From Candidatus Eiseniibacteriota bacterium (lineage in GTDB: Bacteria; Eisenbacteria; RBG-16-71-46; JACRLI01): 43,600 nt of DNA. Below are positions 32,397 to 38,998 of the stretch, one piece after another. Below the pieces are notes generated by a model. It was not told the DNA's origin, did not search any database, and was given only the letters and a program-made list of their open reading frames with translations. Location of the stretch: positions 1 through 43,600 of the forward strand of contig JANXVU010000099.1 of the NCBI GenBank assembly GCA_025351485.1, given 5' to 3'. Each line of letters opens with the position of its first letter. Position 1 is the stretch's first letter. Both the position numbers and the translations under genes were made by a program.

Positions 32397-32401
32397 CTTG
32401 C
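32387..32401 (+). promoter_or_regulatory. flhB: Sigma-54 (-24/-12) promoter for flhB-flhA-flhF-flhG-fliA
   Basis: TGGCATG-TAGC-TTGC matches the sigma-54 consensus with GG-N10-GC spacing. It overlaps the last three codons of fliR. The predicted start near 32413 leaves a leader of about 78 bases before the flhB TTG, holding a hairpin and a GGCA-N5-TGCC dyad. Confidence 0.82.
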
Positions 32402-32425
32402 GTTAACAGAGGGAGATTGCATTCC

Positions 32426-32449
32426 GCCCGGCGCATTCCCGCGCCGGGC
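32426..32449 (+). other. Strong leader hairpin upstream of flhB
   Basis: GCCCGGCGC (32426-32434) and GCGCCGGGC (32441-32449) form a perfect 9-bp stem with the 6-base loop ATTCCC. It lies in the flhB leader about 14 bases after the predicted start. The right arm overlaps the left half of the proposed activator site at 32445. No T-tract follows, so termination of the fliR transcript here would need a factor. Confidence 0.6.
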
Positions 32450-32461
32450 AGAAATTGCCGC
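32445..32461 (+). promoter_or_regulatory. Putative flagellar enhancer-binding protein site 3, downstream of the promoter
   Basis: CGGGCAG-AAA-TTGCCGC shares GGCA-N5-TGCC and the right half TTGCCGC with sites 1 and 2. It is centred about 40 bases downstream of the predicted start. FlrC and FleR-type flagellar activators are known to work from sites downstream of sigma-54 promoters, so the location is acceptable. A second imperfect dyad, TTGCCGCC-TGTC-GGCGCCAA, overlaps it at 32455-32474. Confidence 0.45.
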
Positions 32462-32489
32462 CTGTCGGCGCCAAGGACGGTAACTCCTT

Positions 32490-33566
32490 TTGGCAGATGA
32501 ATCTAAAGACGACAAAACCGAGCCGGCATCACCCCGAAAGCGGGCCGAAGCCCGCTCCCGCGGACAGGTGGCCCAAAGCCAGGAGGTCAATTCTGCGCTA
32601 GTGCTGCTGGCCAGTATTTTGGCGCTCACCTGGGTGGGTCCGCACGTGGCGGAAGAGATCGGCCGGTTGGCCCGGCTCTACTGGGGCGAGGGCCTTCACC
32701 GGGCCTGGACCGAGACCAGCGCGCAGAGCGAGATGGCGTTCCTGTTCACCCGGCTCGCCATCGCCGTCGGTCCGCTGGTGCTCCTGATCGGCGTCGCCGG
32801 GACCGCGTCCAACCTGCTCCAGGTCGGGTTCGTGATGTCGCTGGATCCGATCAAGCCGAACCTGGGCAAGCTGAACCCGCTGGAAGGATCCAAGCGGCTC
32901 TTTTCCAAGAACGGATTGATCGAGCTCCTCAAGGCCACCATCAAGATTTCGATCATCACGTGGATCTCGTGGGGCACCTTGAGCGGCGAGTTCGGACGGC
33001 TGACGCCGCTGATGGGATCGGGGCTCTCGCAGATCCTGCCGGCCATCGGCGGCGCGGTCTCGCGGCTTGCCCTCCGGATCACGTTGTCGCTGTTCCTGGT
33101 GGCGATCGCCGACTACGGCTGGCAGCGCTTCCAGTTCGAGGAAAGCCTCCGGATGACCAAGGAAGAGGTCAAGGACGAGGCCAAGCAGTCGGAAGGCGAC
33201 CCGCGCATGAAGGCCCGCCTGCGGGCCATGCAGCGCTCGCTCGGGCGCCGCCGGATGATGCAGGAAGTGCCGCGGGCCGACGTGGTGATCACCAACCCCA
33301 CGCACTTCGCGATCGCCCTGAAGTACGAGAGCGGCAGGAACGAGGCGCCGGTGGTGCTGGCCAAGGGCCAGAACCTCATCGCCCAGCGGATCAAGGAAAT
33401 CGCCCGCGAGCACGGGATCCCGATGGTGGAGGACCGGCCGCTCGCCCAGGCGCTGTTCAAGTCGGCGGAGATCGGGCAGGAGATCCCGATGCAGTTCTAC
33501 GAGGCGATCGCGGAAGTGCTGGCGTTCGTCTATCGCCTTCGGGCCCGGCGCTCGGGCGCGATCTAG
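32490..33566 (+). CDS. flhB: Flagellar export specificity switch protein FlhB
   Basis: 358 residues. The family N-terminus (KDDKTEPASPRKRAEARSRGQVAQSQEV) is followed by four membrane helices (about 35-205) and a cytoplasmic domain with the autocleavage motif NPTH at residues 269-272 (VITNPTHFAIALKYE). Cleavage there and contact with FliK switch export from rod/hook to filament substrates. The TTG at 32490 has AAGGACGG upstream at workable spacing and gives the canonical N-terminus. It is the first gene behind the sigma-54 promoter at 32387. Confidence 0.95.
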   Translation: MADESKDDKTEPASPRKRAEARSRGQVAQSQEVNSALVLLASILALTWVGPHVAEEIGRLARLYWGEGLHRAWTETSAQSEMAFLFTRLAIAVGPLVLLIGVAGTASNLLQVGFVMSLDPIKPNLGKLNPLEGSKRLFSKNGLIELLKATIKISIITWISWGTLSGEFGRLTPLMGSGLSQILPAIGGAVSRLALRITLSLFLVAIADYGWQRFQFEESLRMTKEEVKDEAKQSEGDPRMKARLRAMQRSLGRRRMMQEVPRADVVITNPTHFAIALKYESGRNEAPVVLAKGQNLIAQRIKEIAREHGIPMVEDRPLAQALFKSAEIGQEIPMQFYEAIAEVLAFVYRLRARRSGAI

Positions 33567-33572
33567 GTACCC

Positions 33573-33589
33573 GGGGCGGCCGCCGCCCC
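33573..33589 (+). other. Intercistronic hairpin between flhB and flhA
   Basis: GGGGCGG (33573-33579) and CCGCCCC (33583-33589) form a 7-bp stem with a 3-base loop. CTGAAAGGAAACC with the flhA ribosome-binding site follows, and there is no T-tract. The stem sequence repeats that of the flgE-flbD hairpin at 26251. Confidence 0.4.
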
Positions 33590-33605
33590 CTGAAAGGAAA
33601 CCGTC

Positions 33606-35666
33606 ATGGAAGCAGTGGCCGGCGGAAACGACGCCAACAAGTACGGAGACCTGCTGGTCGGGGGAGGAGTCCTCCTGATCCTGGCCCTGATGGTCGTGCC
33701 GCTGCCGACGCCGATCCTGGACCTGCTGCTGGTGTTCGACATGATGCTGGCGCTGGTGGTGCTGCTGCTCACCGTGTACGTGGCGAAACCGGTGGAGCTC
33801 TCGGTGTTCCCCTCGGTGCTGCTGCTGAGCACGCTGCTGCGGCTGTCCCTGAACGTGGCCTCCACCCGCCTGGTGCTGCTCCACGGCTACGCCGGATCGG
33901 TGATCGCCGCCTTCGGAAGCTTCGTGGTGGGGGGCAACTACGCGGTGGGGCTGGTGATCTTCGTGATCATCACCGTGATCCAGTTCATGGTGATCACCAA
34001 GGGCGCCGGCCGCATCGCCGAAGTGGCGGCCCGCTTCACCCTGGACGGCATGCCCGGCCGGCAGATGTCGATCGACGCCGACCTGAACGCCGGCCACATC
34101 GACGAGGTGGAAGCCAAGAAGCGCCGCACCGAGCTATCCCGCGAGGCCGATTTCTACGGCGCCATGGACGGTGCCAGCAAGTTCGTGCGGGGCGACGCGA
34201 TCGCCGCGATCATCATCATTCTGGTAAACGTGCTGGGCGGATTCGTGATCGGCGTGGCCCAGATGGGCATGTCGTTCAGCGACGCCATGAGCCACTTCAC
34301 CCTGCTCACCGTGGGGGACGGGCTGGTGGCGCAGATCCCGGCGCTGATCATCTCCACGGCCTCCGGTATCATCGTCACCCGCGTGGGCGGCCAGTCCAAC
34401 CTGGGCACGCAGATCCTCAAGGAACTGCTCATGAAGCCGCGCGTCCTGATGGTCGCCGGCACGCTCTTGTTCGTGGCCGGGATCGTCCCGGGCCTTCCCA
34501 AGGTCCCGTTTCTCCTGATGGCGGTGGCCACGTTCGGCGTGGCCATCAGCCGGCAGCGCGCCCAGGCCGTCGAGGCCGCCGCCGCCAAGGAACGCAAGCC
34601 CGCCTCCGACAAGCCCGAGGAGGTGGAAAAGCTCCTGCCGCTCGATTCCATGCAGCTGGAGATCGGCTACGCCCTGATTCCCCTGGTGGACGAAAAGCGC
34701 GGCGGCGACCTGCTCGGGCGGGTCACCGTGGTGCGCCGCCAGAGCGCCCTGGAGCTGGGGCTGGTGGTGCCCCCGATCCGCATCCGGGACAACTTGCGGC
34801 TGCGTCCCAACGAGTATTCCATCCGGCTTCGCGGCAGCGAGATCGCCCGCGGCGAGCTGCGCGTGGGATCCCTCATGGCCCTGGACCCGGGCACGGCGGA
34901 CGGGCCGGTGCTGGGCGTGAAGACCAAGGATCCGGTCTTCGGGCTGCCCGCGTTCTGGATCGAGGAGTCGGAACGGCACTCCGCGGAGGGCTCCGGCTAC
35001 ACGGTGGTGGAGTGCCCGGCCGTGCTGGCCACGCACCTCAGCGAGGCGGTCAAGTCGCACGCCCACGAGATCCTCACGCGCCAGGAAACCCAGACCATCC
35101 TGAACGGGGTCAAGCTGACCCACCCGGCCGTGGTCGAAGAGATCATTCCCAACATGCTCACCGTGGGCGGCGTGCAGAAGGTGCTGCAGAGGCTGCTGCG
35201 CGAGCGCATCAGCATCCGCGACATGGTGACCATCCTGGAAGCCATCGCCGACCACGCCGGCACGGTCAAGGACTTTGACCAGCTGGCCGAGTTCGCTCGC
35301 CAGTCGCTGGGCCGCACCATCGTCAAGCAGTACCAGGACACCCGCGGCCAGTTGTCGGTCGTGACCCTGGACCCGGAGCTGGAGCAGGAGTTGGTGGACC
35401 GGCTCACCGCGGTCGAGGGCGGCCAGGAGCTCCTGCTCGACCCGTCCTTCCTGCACCGGCTGCTGCAGCGCATCGGCGGAGCGGTCCAGGTCGCGCTCAC
35501 CGCTGCGTCCCAGCCGCTGCTCCTGTGCTCGCACGCGATACGGCCGCAGCTGCGCCGGCTTATCGAAAAATCGTTCCCGAATGTGGTGGTGCTGTCCTAC
35601 CGCGAAGTGGCCGCGGCGGACGCAGTGAGATCGGTTGCCACGGTCAGGGTGTCCGATGCGAATTAG
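33606..35666 (+). CDS. flhA: Flagellar export gate protein FlhA
   Basis: 686 residues. About seven or eight membrane helices (20-310), with the FHIPEP-family block AEVAARFTLDGMPGRQMSIDADLNAGHIDEVEAKKRR intact. Then comes the cytoplasmic substrate-docking domain (about 345-686; QLEIGYALIPLVDEKRGGDLL, YTVVECPAVLATHLSEAVKSHAHEILTRQETQTIL). FlhA is the proton-using export gate and platform for chaperone-substrate complexes. AAAGGAAA precedes the ATG. The end overlaps flhF by 11 bases. Confidence 0.96.
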   Translation: MEAVAGGNDANKYGDLLVGGGVLLILALMVVPLPTPILDLLLVFDMMLALVVLLLTVYVAKPVELSVFPSVLLLSTLLRLSLNVASTRLVLLHGYAGSVIAAFGSFVVGGNYAVGLVIFVIITVIQFMVITKGAGRIAEVAARFTLDGMPGRQMSIDADLNAGHIDEVEAKKRRTELSREADFYGAMDGASKFVRGDAIAAIIIILVNVLGGFVIGVAQMGMSFSDAMSHFTLLTVGDGLVAQIPALIISTASGIIVTRVGGQSNLGTQILKELLMKPRVLMVAGTLLFVAGIVPGLPKVPFLLMAVATFGVAISRQRAQAVEAAAAKERKPASDKPEEVEKLLPLDSMQLEIGYALIPLVDEKRGGDLLGRVTVVRRQSALELGLVVPPIRIRDNLRLRPNEYSIRLRGSEIARGELRVGSLMALDPGTADGPVLGVKTKDPVFGLPAFWIEESERHSAEGSGYTVVECPAVLATHLSEAVKSHAHEILTRQETQTILNGVKLTHPAVVEEIIPNMLTVGGVQKVLQRLLRERISIRDMVTILEAIADHAGTVKDFDQLAEFARQSLGRTIVKQYQDTRGQLSVVTLDPELEQELVDRLTAVEGGQELLLDPSFLHRLLQRIGGAVQVALTAASQPLLLCSHAIRPQLRRLIEKSFPNVVVLSYREVAAADAVRSVATVRVSDAN

Positions 35667-36669
35667 GAAATTCAAGGCCTCGACCATGGCCGAAGCGCTC
35701 CAGGCGGTGAAGACCGAGCTGGGCGACTCCGCGGTGATCTTGAAAACCCGCACCATGAGCGTCTCCGAGGACGGCCGCCGGGGATTCGAAGTGACCGCCG
35801 CACAAGACCTGGAGCCGGTCCGGCCGGTCCCGCAGGCGGCCATGCAGCCCCTCGCGGCCCCTCCGGTCGTGGGCGCCATTCCGGCCTCCGGGCTGGTGCA
35901 AACCCTGGTGTCCCGGGGCGTGGATGAGCTTCTTGCAAGGCGGCTGGCCGACGCATGGCAAAAGAAGAGCCGGCCGGTTGATTCGGAGTCGCTCGAAAAG
36001 GCCCTGGCGGCCCTGATCCCATCCCGAAACGACCTGAAGCCTGGAACGGAACCCTATGTGATTGCTTTGGTTGGACCCACAGGCGTGGGTAAGACCACCA
36101 CCCTGGCCAAGCTGGCGGCTCACTTCGTGCTTGATAGAAGGCTGAGCGTGCAATTGGTAACGGCCGACACCCACCGGATCGCCGCGGTGGAGCAGCTCGA
36201 AGCCTACGCCCGCCTCCTGGGAACCGAGTTTCAAGTGGGGTATGCCCCGGACGAGATCCGGCGCCACCGCGAGAACTGCAAGGCCCGGGTGGTGCTCCTG
36301 GACACGCCGGGGGTGGGCCCGATGGACGATGCCGGCATGGGCTACCTCGCGGATGTGTTGAAGGCGGCCTCGCCGAACGAGACGCACCTGGTGCTCTCGG
36401 CCGCGGTCCGCACCCAGGACCTGCGGTTGTGCGCGGTCCGGTTCCAGGCTCTCGGGTGCGACCGGTTGCTCTTCACCAAGCTGGATGAAACGGCCACCGC
36501 GGGGCAGATCCTGACCGCCCTCGCCGAGACCCGTCTTCCTGTTTCGTACTGGACCTGCGGGCAGATCGTGCCCGGTGACATTCAAGCCGCCACGGGCGAA
36601 GGAATGGCCCGTCTCATTCTCGGAGGTCTGCCTCATGCCGAATCCGTCCGGGCAATCCAAAGTGCTTAA
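35656..36669 (+). CDS. flhF: Flagellar placement GTPase FlhF
   Basis: 337 residues. N-terminus MRIRKFKASTMAEALQAVKTELGDSAVILKTR is the FlhF B-domain. A middle helical N domain (about 80-125) leads to the SRP-type G domain: P-loop GPTGVGKTTTLAKLAAHF from residue 140, LVTADTHRIAAVEQLEAYARLLG, VVLLDTPGVGP from about 212, and LFTKLDETATAGQ. FlhF marks the flagellation site, controlled by FlhG. The G3 element reads DTPGVG (from Asp216), where SRP GTPases have DTAGR. The change could alter hydrolysis. It overlaps flhG by 35 bases. Confidence 0.92.
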   Translation: MRIRKFKASTMAEALQAVKTELGDSAVILKTRTMSVSEDGRRGFEVTAAQDLEPVRPVPQAAMQPLAAPPVVGAIPASGLVQTLVSRGVDELLARRLADAWQKKSRPVDSESLEKALAALIPSRNDLKPGTEPYVIALVGPTGVGKTTTLAKLAAHFVLDRRLSVQLVTADTHRIAAVEQLEAYARLLGTEFQVGYAPDEIRRHRENCKARVVLLDTPGVGPMDDAGMGYLADVLKAASPNETHLVLSAAVRTQDLRLCAVRFQALGCDRLLFTKLDETATAGQILTALAETRLPVSYWTCGQIVPGDIQAATGEGMARLILGGLPHAESVRAIQSA

Positions 36670-37567
36670 GCTGGACGTGTCCGCCGGACGCCCCGGGCCC
36701 CGGACCTCGCGCAGGGAGCGAGTCCAACCGGTCACCGAAGGCACCACGCCGCGCCGGACCCTGGCGGTGGCCAGCGGCAAGGGCGGAGTGGGCAAGAGCA
36801 ACATCGCCGCCAACCTGGCGCTGGCGCTGGGCCAGAAAGGCAAGCGCGTGCTTCTCGTGGACGGGGACATGGGCCTCGCGAGCGTGGACATGCTGCTCGG
36901 ACTTCACCCGCGCCACACCCTCAAGGACATCGTGCTGGGCCGCAAGGAGCTCGAGGACGTGGTGCTCGATGGGCCGTGCGGGATCCGGGTGCTTCCGGCC
37001 TCCAGCGGTGTGGAGGAACTGGCCAACCTGGATGACTTCCGCCGCGAGCGCCTGGTGCGCTCGCTCAAGGACTTTGACGCCTCCCTCGATTTCGTGCTGG
37101 TGGACACCGGCGCGGGGATCGGCCGCAACGTGACCAGCCTGGCCCTGGCCGCCGATGAAGTCTTGGTGGTCACGACGCCCGAGCCGCCGTCCTTTTCCGA
37201 CGCCTACGCGCTGATCAAGGTGCTGGCCCGACGCCCGCTCCCGAGCCCTCCGCGCCTGGTTGTGAACATGGTGCACAGCCAGGAGGAATGGCAGGAGGTG
37301 GCCGCCCGGATCGCGCTGGTCTCGCGCCGCTTCCTGGGTCTGGAGCTTACCCAGTGGGGCTACATCTACGAGGACCCCGCGGTGGGACAGGCGGTGCAGA
37401 AGCAGCAGGCGCTGCTCCAGTCCTACCCGTACTGCCTGGCTTCGAAGTGCATTCACCAGCTGGCCGCCAGGGTCCTGGAAGACCCGGGCCGCGGTTCCTC
37501 GGGCCTGGAGGGATTCCTGCGCCGGGTCGAGCCGGATGAGGCCGACCTCGAGGAGAAGTTCGTTTGA
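36635..37567 (+). CDS. flhG: Flagellar number regulator, MinD-like ATPase FlhG/FleN
   Basis: 310 residues. A 40-residue N-terminal extension precedes the deviant Walker A (ASGKGGVGKSNIAANLALALG, signature Lys at 49). Further motifs: VLLVDGDMGLASVDMLLGLHPRHTL, VLVDTGAGIGRNVTSLALAADEVLVVTTPEPPSFSDAYALIK and LVVNMVHS. FlhG limits flagellar number by controlling FlhF and, in polar flagellates, by antagonising the sigma-54 activator FlrA/FleQ. GGAGG at 36622-36626 supports the ATG at 36635. The end overlaps the next small gene. Confidence 0.92.
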   Translation: MPNPSGQSKVLKLDVSAGRPGPRTSRRERVQPVTEGTTPRRTLAVASGKGGVGKSNIAANLALALGQKGKRVLLVDGDMGLASVDMLLGLHPRHTLKDIVLGRKELEDVVLDGPCGIRVLPASSGVEELANLDDFRRERLVRSLKDFDASLDFVLVDTGAGIGRNVTSLALAADEVLVVTTPEPPSFSDAYALIKVLARRPLPSPPRLVVNMVHSQEEWQEVAARIALVSRRFLGLELTQWGYIYEDPAVGQAVQKQQALLQSYPYCLASKCIHQLAARVLEDPGRGSSGLEGFLRRVEPDEADLEEKFV

Positions 37568-37800
37568 ACGTGATCGTTTCCCGGATCTCCAAGGCGGCGG
37601 CGGTCTTCGCCGCGCTGCTCGCTGCCGGGATCGCGGCCCTCGGTGGGGCCGGCCTGACCGCGGTGCTGATCCGCGCGGGCGTCGCGTTTGCCGTGACCTG
37701 GATCGTGTTCGAGTTCCTTGTCCGCCAGATCCTGAAGTCGCTCCTGGTCCAGGTCCTGGAAGACAAGAAGCCCAGTCAGATTGACGTCACCCTGCATTAG
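37564..37800 (+). CDS. Small two-helix membrane protein between flhG and fliA
   Basis: 78 residues from a TTG overlapping the flhG stop (TTGA). I do not recognise a family. Two hydrophobic helices (about 9-30 and 32-53; AAAVFAALLAAGIAALGGAGLTAVLIRAGVAFAVTWIVFEFL) are followed by a short charged tail ending DKKPSQIDVTLH. Composition and coupling match a real gene of this operon. Its position between the flagellar-number regulator and sigma-28 suggests a motility role, perhaps membrane anchoring, but nothing in the sequence shows this. Confidence 0.6.
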   Translation: MNVIVSRISKAAAVFAALLAAGIAALGGAGLTAVLIRAGVAFAVTWIVFEFLVRQILKSLLVQVLEDKKPSQIDVTLH

Positions 37801-37818
37801 CCCTAGGAGATACCCAGA

Positions 37819-38610
37819 ATGCGAGCCGTGGCCAACCCCGAGCAGGTCGTACGCACGTTCGTCGAGCGCACCGAGCGCAGCCGCCGTCCGACCCAGCGGG
37901 TCAAGACGGCGGTCCTGACTCAGTACGCGCCGCTGGTGCGCTACGTGGTCAGCCGCATCGCGGCCGGTCTGCCGAAGAGCGTGGACCAGGAGGACCTGTT
38001 TTCCGCGGGGGTCCTGGGCCTGCTCGACGCATTGGAAAAGTACGACGCCGGCAAGGGCACCAAGTTCGAGACCTACGCGGTGTGGCGCATCCGCGGCTCG
38101 GTGCTGGACGAACTCCGCGCCCTGGACTGGGCTTCGCGTTCCACGCGTCGCAAGGCCCGCGAGATCGAGGAAGTCTGCCGCACCCTGGACCAGAAGCTGG
38201 GCCGCTCGGCCACCGAGACCGAAGTGGCGCGCGCGCTGAAGGTGCCGGTGGAGGAGTATCTGCACCTGCTGGACGAGATCAAGGGCGCGGTGCTGCTCTC
38301 GCTCGACAAGTCGCTCCACGACGACGACGACTCGGGAACCCTGGCCGAGTGCCTGGACCTGGCGGTGGAGGACGACCCGCTCGCGGTGATCGAGAGCGAA
38401 GAGGACAAGCAACTCCTGGGCGACGTGATCAACCAGCTGCCCGAGCAGGAGCGCCTGGTGATCGCCCTCTACTACTTCGAGGAAATGACGCTCCGGGAGA
38501 TCGGCGAGACCCTCAATATTTCGGAATCACGGGTTTCACAGGTGCACACCAGCGCCCTGGTCCGCCTGCGCGGGCGGGTGCGCAAGTACATGATGGGAGA
38601 GGCCGCCTAA
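37819..38610 (+). CDS. fliA: Flagellar sigma factor FliA (sigma-28)
   Basis: 263 residues. Region 2 (LTQYAPLVRYVVSRIAAGLPKSVDQEDLFSAGVLGLLDALEKYDAGKGTKFETYAVWRIRGSVLDELRALDW), region 3 and region 4 (LPEQERLVIALYYFEEMTLREIGETLNISESRVSQVHTSALVRLR) are complete. The RIRGSVLDELR block is diagnostic for sigma-28. It drives late flagellar genes and is held by FlgM (gene at 944). TAGGAGA precedes the ATG. It is made from the flhB operon, hence indirectly under sigma-54. Confidence 0.95.
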   Translation: MRAVANPEQVVRTFVERTERSRRPTQRVKTAVLTQYAPLVRYVVSRIAAGLPKSVDQEDLFSAGVLGLLDALEKYDAGKGTKFETYAVWRIRGSVLDELRALDWASRSTRRKAREIEEVCRTLDQKLGRSATETEVARALKVPVEEYLHLLDEIKGAVLLSLDKSLHDDDDSGTLAECLDLAVEDDPLAVIESEEDKQLLGDVINQLPEQERLVIALYYFEEMTLREIGETLNISESRVSQVHTSALVRLRGRVRKYMMGEAA

Positions 38611-38618
38611 ACGCGGCC
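38601..38618 (+). other. Hairpin at the fliA stop codon
   Basis: GGCCGC (38601-38606) and GCGGCC (38613-38618) pair around CTAAAC, spanning the fliA TAA. No T-tract follows. It could slow the ribosome or mark a processing point before the next gene; by itself it is weak evidence for an operon end. Confidence 0.3.
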
Positions 38619-38625
38619 GGATGGC

Positions 38626-38931
38626 ATGTCGGACGTGAGGGCGTTGCCTCAATCCGTGCTCCAGGCGCCCAATGTGGAGCGCCTCCAGGACATGCAGCAG
38701 CGCCAGGCCAGCCTGGACCAGCGGCTCGTCGGGAAGCAGTTCGCCCGCAAAGTGGATGAGCGCCAGGGCAAGGTGCAGGACGCCCATCGAATCGAGCTGG
38801 ACGCGCTCTCGGGGGACGCCAACCTGGGCGGCGACCGCGGGCGGCAAGAAGGAGAGGAAGCGTCGGAAAAAGGTGAAGAGGATCCGCCCCACGAACCGGG
38901 GCTCGGCGATACCATCGACCTGAAAGCCTAG
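38626..38931 (+). CDS. Small hydrophilic protein downstream of fliA
   Basis: 101 residues, no recognised domain. The N-terminal half is helical with many Gln (LPQSVLQAPNVERLQDMQQRQ and SLDQRLVGKQFARKVDERQGKVQDAHRIELDA). The C-terminal third is highly acidic and Gly-rich (GDRGRQEGEEASEKGEEDPP). It has no signal peptide or membrane segment. Similar short Gln-rich proteins occur near fliA in other flagellar loci, to my recollection, but I cannot name a family with certainty. The ATG at 38626 lies 15 bases after the fliA stop with a weak ribosome site. Overlapping frames at 38649-38923 are shadows. Confidence 0.6.
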   Translation: MSDVRALPQSVLQAPNVERLQDMQQRQASLDQRLVGKQFARKVDERQGKVQDAHRIELDALSGDANLGGDRGRQEGEEASEKGEEDPPHEPGLGDTIDLKA

Positions 38932-38955
38932 TCGACAGCCCTTCCAACTCAAGGC

Positions 38956-38974
38956 GGCCGCCCGCTCGGCGGCC
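38956..38974 (+). terminator. Hairpin after the small fliA-downstream gene, possible weak terminator
   Basis: GGCCGCC (38956-38962) and GGCGGCC (38968-38974) form a 7-bp stem around CGCTC, followed by CTTTACCCC. The T-run is only three bases, so it may terminate poorly. It is the only candidate end for the flhB-fliA transcript in this stretch. Confidence 0.4.
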
Positions 38975-38998
38975 CTTTACCCCTCGAGGAGAACGGCA

